Shown: piece after piece, positions 20,490-31,449 of the stretch
Layout of the letters: every line of letters begins with the position of its first letter
How positions within the stretch are numbered: position 1 is the first letter of the stretch
Assembly (NCBI GenBank): GCA_021234155.1
Contig: JAJEKV010000146.1
Location: 308,001 to 372,000 of the forward strand
DNA from: Isoetes taiwanensis
Lineage: Eukaryota; Streptophyta; Lycopodiopsida; Isoetales; Isoetaceae
Direction: 5' to 3'
Length of the DNA: 64,000 bases
Made by a program: the position numbers and the translations under genes
The notes under the pieces: generated by a model
The model's database searches: none
What the model was told of the DNA's origin: nothing
The model's input: the letters and a program-made list of their open reading frames with translations, nothing else

Positions 20490-21330
20490 AAAAGAGAAGC
20501 TATTGAGTGGCGTCGAGTAAGGGTTGCTTCATGACAGCAACAACATCAACGATGTCTATAGGAGTGTCATTATCTGGATGGATGTCAACACACTGGATGC
20601 GATTGCAAGATGCAAGATAAGGATCAAGCAAGGAAGTCATAGCGTGGTCTTTATCACGGCTCATATCACCCCAAGGATCAACATACTCAGAGTAGGCCGA
20701 CAAAGGTAGACTAGCTGCAGGGGTTTGGACGTGATAAGTGTTTTGGAGATCCTCCGAGTCGCTGTCAGAGAGTGACGGTTCAACATGTTCAACAGAGATA
20801 AGTTTCCCAGTTTCGAGATCCATCATGGCATCCAATATTCCATCAATGATGACAAGTTGATCATTAGCCCAGTAGTGAATGCTTTTAGCCTGGCGGAGAA
20901 ACGGTCGCCCTACCAGCATTTCATAATCACCGGGATCCTCGCCAGCTTTTCAAACACCAAATTCCAAGGGGAATTTGAGATCACTAATATTGATTTGAAG
21001 AATAGGAGTGACGCCTTGAGGTCGTGTGATGTGGCCATTGGCAAGCTTGATGTCATAAGGAGCTCGATAGAGTTGAGTTATACCCACTTGTCTCCTAAAT
21101 TTATCTGTAATGAGGTTGACGGCACTACCACCATCAATCTGCACATGATTAATTTGTTGATTTGCAATAGTTGCATGAACCGCGGGTGTAGAAGTGGCTA
21201 CCGCACCGATAAGAACGGTGGGCAGTGGCAACTGTTCCTTGAGGGCGGGACAGAGCTTGAGGATAGTAGAGAGACTAAGTGGGATTTTGATTTTTGCAAG
21301 CTCCTCTTGTGGGAACATGAGCAAAGGGAT
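20490..21330 (-). pseudogene. Aspartic protease region of Gypsy A
   Basis: Minus strand. INHVQIDGGSAVNLITDKFR (about 21155-21095) is the active site (Asp-Gly-Gly-Ser, where retroelements usually have Asp-Ser/Thr-Gly). ILQINISDLKFPLEFGV and, one frame on, MLVGRPFLRQAKSIHYW match the typical flap-to-C-terminal pattern of plant Gypsy proteases. An acidic linker toward RT follows (SLSDSDSEDLQNTYHVQTP). Confidence 0.7.
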
Positions 21331-21799
21331 CAGCAGGATCCAATGGTGCGGGTGCTTGAGGCATCGATGCAGGAACTTCCTTTAGAAGTTCCACTTCAGC
21401 AGTAATGTTGGGATACGCGTAAGTGCGTGAGGGGGTCTTAGATGTTGAAGGGGTATCCTGACGCTGTTGAGCATGTGGTGGCATGAATATTAGCGAGCGT
21501 GCATCCTTCAGCAGCTTGCATAAGCTTGAGAATACTTTGGCGACTTTAGGCATGACATGACACATGAGCTTGTCAAGATTGGGGTCGAAATGCACCATCT
21601 TCTGTTCCTCATGAGGAATAGTATCGACAGCAAAAGCAGGTTGCATGTCGTGAGGCATGATGGTCAAGGGGCGTGTGCCTAGGTGCTGGCGTGAGACCAG
21701 ACCTACCCAATTTTATTGTTGAACCGGAGGATTGAGGGCTTGATAGATTTCCTCTTCAGGCTGTTGATCAAGGGTTGCAGATGGAGACGCTTATTGGGG

Positions 21800-23517
21800 T
21801 CACTGTGTGGAGGTGCACAGGGCGGTTTCTTCAGTACTGGTCGAGGGCCCTGGTTGCCATTGACAACCCAAAGTTGATAGGCAGTGAGGCGGACTGAAGC
21901 AGTTTGATTCGTTCCTGGAAGTTGGACTTGGATTTGAGAAAGTTATGGGCACACCGTGGTGGTGTGACCCCATTCTTGACAATGATAGCATTGAGCTTTG
22001 GATGGATCAAAAGGAGTGCTTGAGTTTTGACCTCGTGATTGCGGAGTATTGTTGTTGCTGTGGATATTGCTGAGGCTGTAAATACTGTTGAGGCCTTATT
22101 TGAACTTGGAAGACCATTTTTTGGCGAAAAGGTGTAGGATGAGAGCGTGTGCATTCTTCAGTAGCATGATTGCACATGTTGCAACGTTTGTAATGCGGAG
22201 GACCATTAGTGAGATTGCATTCATTGGCCAGATAGCCTTGATACTTGCAAATATGACACCAAATTTGACTGCGTTGTGGTGGAGCAGACTGATGAGGTTG
22301 AACTGTGTTTTGTGGCACCATGACAGGAGGAATAAAAGTAAGATCTGTGAGAGGAACACCACGAGAAGACACGTTGATAAAATGATTGACCAACTCGATA
22401 GCTTGGTCCAACGTCTTGGGGCGCAAATACTCAGTCATAAGACGATTAGCTGGAGGAAGGCGCTGCAGAAACCAAAATAAGATCTGGCTCTACGTGGGGT
22501 ATTCTTAAAGCCTGCTAACCAGAATATGGAGACGATCTGCAAAATCACGGGCAGACTCTGTGGGTTGTTGTTGAAGGTAATTGAGTTGCTTGAGAAGCTG
22601 TTGATCATCATCCGTGGTACCATAATGTGAAAGGAAGGCAGTCTTCATTTCTTGCAAGTTTTGTTTCCAATGACTTTTATTTGCCATAAGCCACTAATGC
22701 GGAGCACCACGCAGCATGGTGGAGAAGATATGGAACTTGAGTTGGGGCTGAGGTGACCATTCAGGATAGCCAGGGCTTCAAATTTCTCCATACGTGCTTG
22801 AGCACTTTGATCAAGGGGCTTCCCCTTGGCATTTCCAAAAAACGGATAGGTAAGCTTGAGATTATGGACAGTCGACGGGATAGGAACTAGCGTATAAATT
22901 GGTGGAGCATAAGAAGGAACATAACTTTGAGGCACAGCCGTGAGTTGAGAGCAAGGGAGTTGCCTGGGGGACGTGAAACCAGGAGATCCTGAGAGGGGTG
23001 CATCAGTTGGCGATATGTTATGGGTGCCATCCTCATTCAGTTTGAGATCACCAATATTGTAGACTTGAACAGGAGGTTGAAAATTTGAGAAGACTGAAAT
23101 TCTTGAACATGAGGGGGTCCAAAAGAGACATGAGGGTAGCCCATACCATGTTGTGGAGAAGATGGTTGGCAAGGCAACGGTGTTGGTCCAGAGGGAATGT
23201 GGATATAAGTGATGTCCAGCGTTTGAAAGTAATGAGGAGTTTGATGCACAGGAGTGTGATGTGGCGACTGCGATTGAGAGCAGTGTTTGCAAGCAAGGGA
23301 GGACCCCGGTCGGGAGCAAACACGGGGGGTAGGCAGTGCAGACTGAGCACGCGAGCGAACACGGCCACTTTCAATATCATAATCAACGTCATACATGTCC
23401 CGAGCAGCTTCCCTACGTTGATGGCGGTCCAAGCGAGCTGCAATTTGGCTGAGAAGCTCATCCTGAGTAAAGGTACGAATAGACATCTTGAAGTTGGAAA
23501 GACCCGGCAGCGGTGAC
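21800..23517 (-). pseudogene. Gag of Gypsy A
   Basis: Minus strand. It starts near MSIRTFTQDELLSQIAARLD (23486), an Arg-rich and Pro-rich N-terminus. The gag core is seen in pieces: LKLTYPFFGNAKGKPLDQSA, SHWKQNLQEMKTAFLSHYG and LKQLNYLQQQPTESARDFAD (22690-22510). Then come a Cys/His cluster (CHICKYQGYLANEC, CNMCNHATEEC) and a Gln-rich stretch. A perfect zinc knuckle CYHCQEWGHTTTVC lies at 21990-21949. Frameshifts occur near 23040, 22690 and 22500. It would package element RNA. Confidence 0.75.
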
Positions 23518-23545
23518 AGTGTTTAGGCTCTGAGTTCGGGATCAC

Positions 23546-25074
23546 CTACAAGACAACCCTCTGTGAGGACCCTTGGATCAAGCAGGCAAATCCTAGCAGT
23601 CACGCGGGATTTTGCAAAGAGATCAAAAAAGGAAGAAGGAAACAAACATAAACTCAAAGAGACAATAAGCCTAGATAAGGCTTTTTGAATATCGAAAAGA
23701 GTACATGAACTCCCGTCAAGCGAGAGGAATGAAACGAGACAACACTAACTCTCATCTAAAAACTCGTGATCTATCTCTACTGATAGATATAATACAATGG
23801 CCTTGGGCCCAGAATAGGTAGATGGCAGATCTTGGTCACAAACTCCGGGATCATATGCATAATGGAAGGGAATCTTGCAGTGCCACCATTAGTGCATGTA
23901 ATCCCGCTAAGTTAGGGCCGAACTCCTCGGAGAGCGTCATTTGTCTTGTCTGGCTCTCTTCTTTGACGGGGTCGTGGACTTCTGCGTGGTCTTCGGTGCG
24001 GGCGTGGGTTTGCTACCTGACGCTTGACCTGCTCTCTTGCCTCTGTCCCTCGTGAAATTCAGGAATAGTCTTGTGCCTAGCTGCACAGGACTAACATGTT
24101 CTGGATGAGGAATAGAGGCTGAGATTCATATAGATCTTTGTTTTCAACTCATTCAGAAATTGCAATTTCAACTATTCAGATTTAACAATAGGAATAAAAC
24201 GGTCTCTTTTGCAGCTCCTTTGTTAGCCCAATGTTATATGCTTACAATAGAAAATAAAACGCTGCTATAATTAAAATACAAAAGGCTAACATGTTGTTCA
24301 TATTCAATAGATAATATGTACCTAATCTATACCAGATGTGGCAATCTCCTAAGATGCCCATATGCAGCAAGGTATACAAAACATTCAAGCAAAGCTCAAA
24401 TATACTTTAGAGAAGATGCTAGCTCAGAAAATAAAGTAAGATATGGCAAAGCTATGCAGTCAGCTACAAGGATAGGAATTTAAAGCAAGATAAGCACGAT
24501 ATGAGCAGTTCCAACCAAAATTTGCAGTCTCAACCAAGATTTGAACATTTTTTGAGGGCATAATGAGATATTACTGACAACTTGTATGGGCATCAACATT
24601 ACAGTGTTAGATCCCTTTTTTTTTACCTGAGCAGTTATTCTTTGTCATTTACACTTGTTGCTGAAGAGCCTTACATCTATGAAGAAGGCAATATAAGAAT
24701 GCAAGAGAGACTTGTTCAAAAAGAGTTTTTAAGGTAATAAGTTCTAAGCCCTCTCTAGTCTAGGATGTCAAGCCTCATCCATCATCTTTGCTTATCTCAA
24801 CTCAAAAATAGATGTTTAACAATGATATTGTATTCTGTTATATCAGAACTCTAGCTCAACTAGATATGCAACTTGTGTTACTCTTACAATATCACCATGT
24901 GAAACTCACGATCCAAGCAAACTTAATCACGACAAAGCATCAACTTCAAACAACATTGTTGGAATGGACAGTTGCCTCTAGTGTTTTGTTCATCCAAGAT
25001 AATCAACAATACAGATATAACTCTTTGAACTTGGTGGAATGACAAGGCCTTGCACTGCTATCAGAATAACATAT

Positions 25075-25105
<31 letters not shown>

Positions 25106-27260
25106 CTTTTTAGAGACAATGTCTCTTTATATATGATATCATCAAGCAATAACAAATTAATATATTTGCTCAGATCTACCTGCAATTGAACATAAACAAC
25201 GCAAATTCAAGAGCTTGAAGATCAAAATTAACAAGAAATGACATAAAAACAAGGTAGCTTGGTACCAAATCATGTTATATCAAGCACGACGTCCCAAGAA
25301 ACTATCCCTTCGCCTCCTATAAATGAAATGGACAGACCTATGACAAATTAAGAGAGCACTCAAGGCCTCAATCCACAATAATCAAGCAAGCACTATGTCA
25401 TTTTTGTAAAGTTGATATGGTAAAGACTGTGTACCTAAACACAAAGCCAAATTCTTCATCTTCAAACAATTTTTAAAATCCTCAGTTCCTAGCCAAAATG
25501 GAATGTAGAAGCTCATAACCTGCTTATCCAACAACTAGACAAGATCGGGTAGATAGCTAAACTATAAATTCTCAGGATATATCCATCACCATATCAAAAA
25601 CCTAAAGGCAGTTTTGTTCCTTACTGTTGAAACCAAGTGACTCTCAAGGCATTTCGTCCCTTGTTGACGACATAGAATCTTAACATGCAATATACATAAT
25701 GATGTGGGTGATGATTTTTGCAGCAGGCCACGAGGGCTCAGCGAGGCGTGGGGCTATCCTTTTGACAGTGGTCCATGGCCATTTCTTAGAAGGGGGTGTT
25801 CGTATTTAGAGGCATGGGCCAAATGGGCCTGCCTGTTTTAGAGTTAGGTTTTGCTAGCGATACAGATGCTCGGGGGGGAGATCTATAGAGGCATTCAGTA
25901 TTTATATTGAGCTCATGGTTGGGTCATTTGTTTGTTCCATAAGGCAGTTCCCTTTCTTAACGAAATGACGAGCACAAAATCTTCAAACGTCCACCACGAA
26001 CTAGCAAAAGTAATGGAAGACTTGCTTGATTGTATCAGCAATGGATGGGAATTTTTGTTGATAAGATAACCTTGAGTGACATGATATAACGTGTGGACAG
26101 GCTAGAATTGCAGGAATCCTTGTACCTCGGGCAAGCTAGAATTGCAGGAATCCTTGCTAAAAATAAAACAAGAGTATAATTAAAGGTATTGTGAAGTTTT
26201 CATTTGCACGTGATAAAAAAAATCTACTCGTCCTCTTAAAAAAAAAAAGGGAGGGGGAGTATAATTAGAGGTATTGTGAAGGTTCATATTTCCATTTGCA
26301 TGTACTAACTAACTAGTGAGGGTGCGATTCTAACATTTCACTTGTTAATTATCTATATACTTTTTGTTAGGAAGAATATTCCTGGACCATCATTCATTGA
26401 AGGCAAATTGCTTCATTCCTTGTTTAGATCAAAGCCCAAATTGATTGTGGTCTTTCTCATTGCAATGAAACTTCTGCTATCATACGGATGAACAATGATA
26501 TTCTTTTGTGTGTCTCCTAGTTCTCGTGTTTGATGTTATAGATGATGGCATAGAACTCCATAAATAAGAAAGAGAATATTTGACTTTTCAAAATGTAAAC
26601 AACCATATGCGGGTAAACTTACTCATGCGCATTCACTCCAAAAATAGGCCACGTCTAGTACCTATCCAGTTGTTGCACAGAACTTCCTAATCCTCCATTG
26701 GAAACTGATACGCAGCAAATGGCTGTCGGCATCTACAGGAAAGGAGGGCATCAAAGCTGCCAAACAATAAATTTTTGATCCGTGGATGTCAGAACTTCAG
26801 AAGGATGTGCACTTTCAATTTTTTGTTGGTGCCACCCCACCTTTCAACTTTGTGTTGTACATCTGCCATTCTGATCCTTTTATGCTTTACATTGCATTCT
26901 GCATGATGCCACTGCTCTGATATGCACGAACGGACCTAACCCATGTCCCAAAAGTCATTGCATGCAACTGCAGCACCATCTTCTATCCTCTTCACACCAA
27001 AAGTGACGGCAAAAGCAAGTAAAAAAGGTAGATTTGCTACGGCCCTCAAGGACAAATTCATTTGTCTTGTTCTCTTGTTCTTTCAATCACTGAGATCTCT
27101 TCATTTAATATTGTAGAATTTGAAACCAGTCTCGTAAATATATGCTGCTGTGCGGTATCTTAGGGGATGTTACTCTGTTGAACACAGTCTGTCCATTTGG
27201 ACGGTTGGTGAAGGACTAGTCTACGTAAAAAAAAAATTGTCTCTAACAGATCATCAACCC
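23546..27260. other. Intergenic stretch; no gene seen
   Basis: About 3.7 kb, AT-rich after 24100, with no recognisable gene on either strand. The end next to element A should contain its leader and LTR, but no primer site or repeated LTR was found. Minor repeats: a (AGATA)n microsatellite at about 25077-25106, GCTAGAATTGCAGGAATCCTTG twice at about 26101 and 26132, and AGTATAATT-AGGTATTGTGAAG twice at about 26171 and 26259. Confidence 0.5.
25077..25106. repeat. (AGATA)n microsatellite
   Basis: About six tandem copies of the 5-bp unit AGATA/GATAA. Confidence 0.9.
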
Positions 27261-27268
27261 TATAAATT
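27261..27268 (+). promoter_or_regulatory. Probable TATA box of hexosaminidase copy 2
   Basis: TATAAATT lies 86 bp before the ATG at 27347, a normal plant spacing for a short 5' leader. No matching box was found before copy 1. Confidence 0.5.
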
Positions 27269-27346
27269 ATTCCATCTTTTCATATCATCTTCTAACATGC
27301 AGATTGAGTTTTAGTTTCAAAAGATCTCTAATCTTGAGTTCTGGCA

Positions 27347-30009
27347 ATGGGGAAAGCAGCCCTCTTTCTCATATGCATTCATTTAATGTTATCGAGTGCT
27401 TTTTGCACATTCGCACAAGATATGTATGGTCATAGGCATGATGTATACTTGTGGCCCATTCCTGCATATGTTAGCCAAGGATCTAAACCCCTTGCCATTT
27501 CAAAAAGTTTCAAATTTGTGCTGGATATGAATTCTAATTCATGCACTACCTTAAGCCAAAGCCTGGACAGATTTTATGATCTCATATTCAAGCACCGTTC
27601 TAGTGTGTTATCTGTACCATCTAATGTGCCTGTGTTGGAGAGACTGAGAATAGAGCTTAGTTCTTCTGACGAGACAGTAAGCTATTGTCTTCTGCATTTG
27701 AAGAACTATTGTCACTAGACCAATTTAGCCATACTGACTTAATAACATGCATTTATCAGTTGATGTGATTGACTAACTCAGTAGCTAACTTGCATGGATG
27801 CAGTTACAACTGGAAATTGATGAGTCTTATCAGCTACAAGTGCCTTCTCCTAACGATGGAAGAACAGCATTGTTAAAAGTAAGACTCTTAATTCCAAAGG
27901 TTTCCTATTCTTCTATCTTGATGATAACAATCCATTCCATATATTGAGATTGTGATATTGACCTTCCATTGTAAGTTTACGCAGGCAAATAATGTATATG
28001 GGGCTTTACATGGATTGCAGGTATGAGTAACAGAGATCTGATTGTCTGCCCTTTTCTATAATGGTGCACTTGCCTCGCTTATCTGCATTCTTTTGCAGAC
28101 ATTCAGTCAAATGTGCATTTTCAACTTCCTAGGCAAGGTGATTGAAGTACGCAATACACCATGGGATATTATGGATTCCCCAAGGTTTCCTTACAGGGGT
28201 CTTCTAATCGGTATACTTTATTATGCTGTACTTCCAAGGCAAATAAGGCTTACTGTGTAATGGATATTGTAATGCTTTCTAGATACTTCTCGCCACTACC
28301 AGCCTTTGGAGGTCATAAAGAGTGTCATCGATTCCATGTCATATGCAAAGTTGGTAAGGCTGATAAGTCAAATATGAGATTTTTTTTTTTTTTTTTGGCA
28401 TTAGAGAAAGTAATTGATACTTTTTGGCAGAATGTTTTGCATTGGCATATTGTGGATACTCAATCCTTTCCCCTAGAGATACCTTCATTTCCCAAGCTTT
28501 GGGATGGTTCTTACACATTTATGGAGCGCTACACTATGGAGGATGCAAAGGAAATTGTAGAGTAAGTTCATTAACAAGTTAACTAGCCTTAATAAATCAA
28601 GCAATTTAGTTCTTACATCCTTCGGATCTGCTTACTCAAATAATCAAAAGATGTATTGATACAAGGCATGCAAACTCTGAACTGCAGGTATGCACGGGTT
28701 AGAGGTATAAACGTCATGGCAGAGATTGATGTTCCTGGTCATGCTGCCTCTTGGTATTTTTGTGAACCTGTTGCTCTATTATAAGCAATGATTCCTTGTG
28801 TTACTACCAAGTCCATTACAGGGGTGTAGGATATCCATATTTGTGGCCATCCGTAAACTGCACACAACCATTGGATGTTAGCAACGAGCTTACTTTCAAG
28901 TTAATTGATGGAATAATCTCTGGTGAAATCTACCATTTCCGTATTTGATAACAAGGTTCTGTTTCTCTTACATGTTTGTTTGTATGGCAGACTTCAGTAA
29001 GATCTTCCCATTCAAGTTTTTGCATCTTGGTGGAGATGAAGTCGATCCGAGTAAATGCTTGCTTTAAATGCAATTTATGACTTCAGTTTGAATGGTATTA
29101 GTGATAATGGCTTTGCTACCTGTTGCAGCTTGTTGGAATAGCACACGTCATATAAAGAGATGGTACCAGTACTTATGTTGCATATACACATATAAGGTTC
29201 TAAGCATAATAATTGACCATCTACAGGCTATCTCATCAGAACATATCAACATTTGATGCATATAAATATTTTGTACTTCGAGCACAAAAAATAGCTCTGT
29301 CCCATGGATATATACCCGTAAACTGGTGAGGCTGCTGCAGAAAATTCTGCCAAGGAAATCACAGCTTAATGATGATTTGTGGTCCATTTTTTTAGGCAGG
29401 AAACCTTTGACAGCTTTGGAAAAGAATTAAACAAGCAGACAATTGTCCACAACTGGTAACTTCTTACCTTAAGAAAAATTCCAAATGGGAAAGAAGGTTT
29501 TTCTTATTCACATCTGTGATGAATTCAAGGCTTGGCAAAGGAGTAGCTCCAAAGGTGGCAAAAGCTGGATTCAGATGCATTGTGAGTAACCAAGATGTGT
29601 GGTATTTAGATCATTTGAATGTTACTTGGGAAGAGTTCTATATGAATGAGCCCCTCACCAACATTACTGCGCCGGAAGAACAAAAGCTTATAATTGGAGG
29701 CGAAGTGTGCATGTGGGGTGAGACTGTAGATGCAAGTGATATGCATCAAACAATATGGCCTCGTGCAGCTGCTGCAGCTGGTAAATTCTAATCTGTTTTG
29801 CTTCAGTTAAGTCATTATACTAATTTCTTAACTAATTTGCAGAGAGGCTATGGAGCCCTCGTCAGTACACTGATCAGGGAACGGAACATGTCCTGAAAAG
29901 ACTTGCAATTTTTAGATGTCTGCTAAACCAGAGGGGAATTCCAGCTGCACCAGTGCTCCAAGTAGGCAGAATAGCACCTCCATACCCTGGATCTTGTTAT
30001 CGGCAGTGA
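27347..30009 (+). CDS. Beta-N-acetylhexosaminidase (GH20), copy 2, 14 exons, complete
   Basis: Paralogue of the gene at 1515, with the same predicted activity on terminal GlcNAc. Exons: 27347-27676, 27804-27878, 27985-28020, 28099-28210, 28283-28353, 28431-28561, 28688-28753, 28822-28922, 28991-29050, 29129-29162, 29227-29325, 29396-29455, 29530-29780, 29843-30009. All introns are GT-AG, and the joined frame is open for 530 residues. Exons 2-14 equal copy 1 in length; only exon 1 is 6 bp shorter. Residues 1-24 form a signal peptide (MGKAALFLICIHLMLSSAFC). The catalytic motif HLGGDEVDP puts the acid pair at about Asp323-Glu324. CMWGETVDASDMHQTIWPRA is present. Sequons NCT, NVT and NIT suggest glycosylation. 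Introns share no obvious sequence with copy 1, so the duplication is old. Confidence 0.94.
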
Positions 30010-30651
30010 AATAATTTATACATGCAAATGATTTTTCCGTCCGAACTTTGTTTTTATGGGTTTTCGTTTTTGAGAAGCACCTAAATGTAAAGAAAAACAA
30101 AGCCAGACTTCCTAAATTGTCACGACGGCAAATGGCAGCAGCAAATCCATCAGCATTGACATCAAAACAATAACCTAATGTCCTTGCCAGATTTTTACTC
30201 AACCTTACCAACGGCAATTACAGCTTATACTCTTCCAACGAGGGCGGCCCTGTATTATCAGCAGCAGCAGCCCTATGCTTCCTTCTTCAGCTTCAGCCGG
30301 AACCCCTGCCTGGAAGGCCGCCCCTACCGAAAGAAGAAAGGGGCATGCGTTCTTATTCTTCTATTCTGAAACCATGCATAGAAATAGAAACAAACAAGAT
30401 GCTAACGCATCAAGGGGTTGCCCGTTGGCATTGGGCCCTTTGGCCAAATCTGAAAGCAGTGCTATAGACACATTGTAGGCCTACCTCATTGTGACGTTTT
30501 CATTTTCCATTTCGGTGCATCTTATCGTGGGTTTCAAATCGCAACTGCAAATGTCAAGTTAGGACATTCACTATGCAACGCACTTAAACGCAGTCTATAG
30601 AGATGAATTTACGAACTCTATTGTCATATTGTACGTTTAGGATGGAGGAAA
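30010..30651. other. 3' flank of hexosaminidase copy 2
   Basis: Contains the presumed 3' UTR after TGA 30007-30009. A CAGCAGCAG run lies near 30259. No gene is supported. Confidence 0.4.
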
Positions 30652-30771
30652 CCGCATTGGGGAGGGGGTTTCCTGAAATAAACCCCCGGCGGTTGCCGCA
30701 TGGAAGGGCGGTAAGGAATGGCGAAAGCGCCGCTGTGGGGTTTATTTCAGGAAACCCCCGAACCAATGCGG
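30652..30771. repeat. 120-bp inverted repeat (small MITE or hairpin)
   Basis: CCGCATTGG...GGGGGTTTCCTGAAATAAAC at the left pairs with the right arm GGGGTTTATTTCAGGAAACC...CCAATGCGG. The arms are about 35 bp, with a few mismatches next to the CCGCATTGG ends. The interior is GC-rich (GGCGGTTGCCGC). It could be a tiny MITE or part of a longer inverted-repeat element. Confidence 0.7.
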
Positions 30772-30776
30772 TTACG

Positions 30777-31293
30777 CCACGTAAATGTCCATAAGGACGA
30801 AATTTTTGCTAAAGAAAAAAAAGAGGAAAAAATTTGGTTCTCTTCCGGCAGCGACGGAGTTGCTTGCTTGTGACAGATTAGGTTGCTTGTGACAGATTCA
30901 GTTGTGACAGATTCGGTTGTGGTTTCTTCTGTTTTGTGACAGATTTTGTGCGGAACTATTGTGGTGGAGCTATGGCAGAGGAAGCACCTGTTTGCCATGA
31001 AACAATAGTATCGCGAAGCTATGGCGTCTTGAAAACAGAGTTAACGGAGGTTTAAACACAGTCCGACCTCCATAGTCAGAGCTTTGCAAAGCGAAACCTC
31101 CATAGCCGACCTCCATAGCCAGAGCTTTGCAAAGCGGAACCTCCATAGCCAGAGCGGTACTGAAATCAGAAAACCTTCTGGAGGTTTCTTGGCGGAGCTG
31201 TGGCGGCGCCGCCTGAGCTTTGAGCAGGTTGTTTACTGTTTTCAACAAAAGCATAAAAAACTAGAAATTTCGTTCTTGTGGACGTTTACGTAG
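30777..31293. mobile_element. Candidate MITE with internal tandem repeats
   Basis: The left end (CCACGTAAATGTCC...GGACGAAATTT, 30777-30806) and the reverse complement of the right end (CTACGTAAACGTCC...GAACGAAATTT, 31261-31293) match over about 33 bp. Inside are three to four copies of TTGTGACAGATT (30869-30945) and repeated CTCCATAGCCAGAGC/CTTTGCAAAGC units (31067-31160). No target duplication or transposase was seen. Confidence 0.5.
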
Positions 31294-31418
31294 TTGTAAA
31301 CTTTTTTACTCCAACTGTTCATTTGCTAAAGCATTAACAGTAACGTTCATTTAGTTTGTCAAGACCGCACTATAAAATTTTGTTGTAATCTTAAGCAAAA
31401 TGCATTTTGCCTTCTTAA

Positions 31419-31444
31419 GAATAGAATAGAATAGAATAGAATAG
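31419..31444. repeat. (ATAGA)n microsatellite
   Basis: Five tandem AATAG/ATAGA units followed by a T run. Confidence 0.9.
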
Positions 31445-31449
31445 TTTTT

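Larger units (their letters stand above)
9061..23545 (-). mobile_element. Decayed Gypsy LTR retrotransposon A (non-chromovirus type), nested insertion inside
   Basis: Reading right to left the minus strand carries gag with zinc knuckles (23486-21949), protease (about 21150), RT (20145-19303), then RNase H (14512-14128), integrase (14127-12792) and a long extra ORF (11995-9110). RT and RNase H are separated only by element B, whose 5-bp target duplication CAACA restores the frame order. The Gypsy order (RT-RH-IN), the integrase C-terminus (GDLVLLYDSRYKTFLGKLK) and the extra downstream ORF suggest the Athila/Tat side of Gypsy. That lineage call is inference. I could not recognise its own LTRs or primer site, so the outer limits are the coding limits. 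Many stops and frameshifts make it inactive. Confidence 0.8.
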
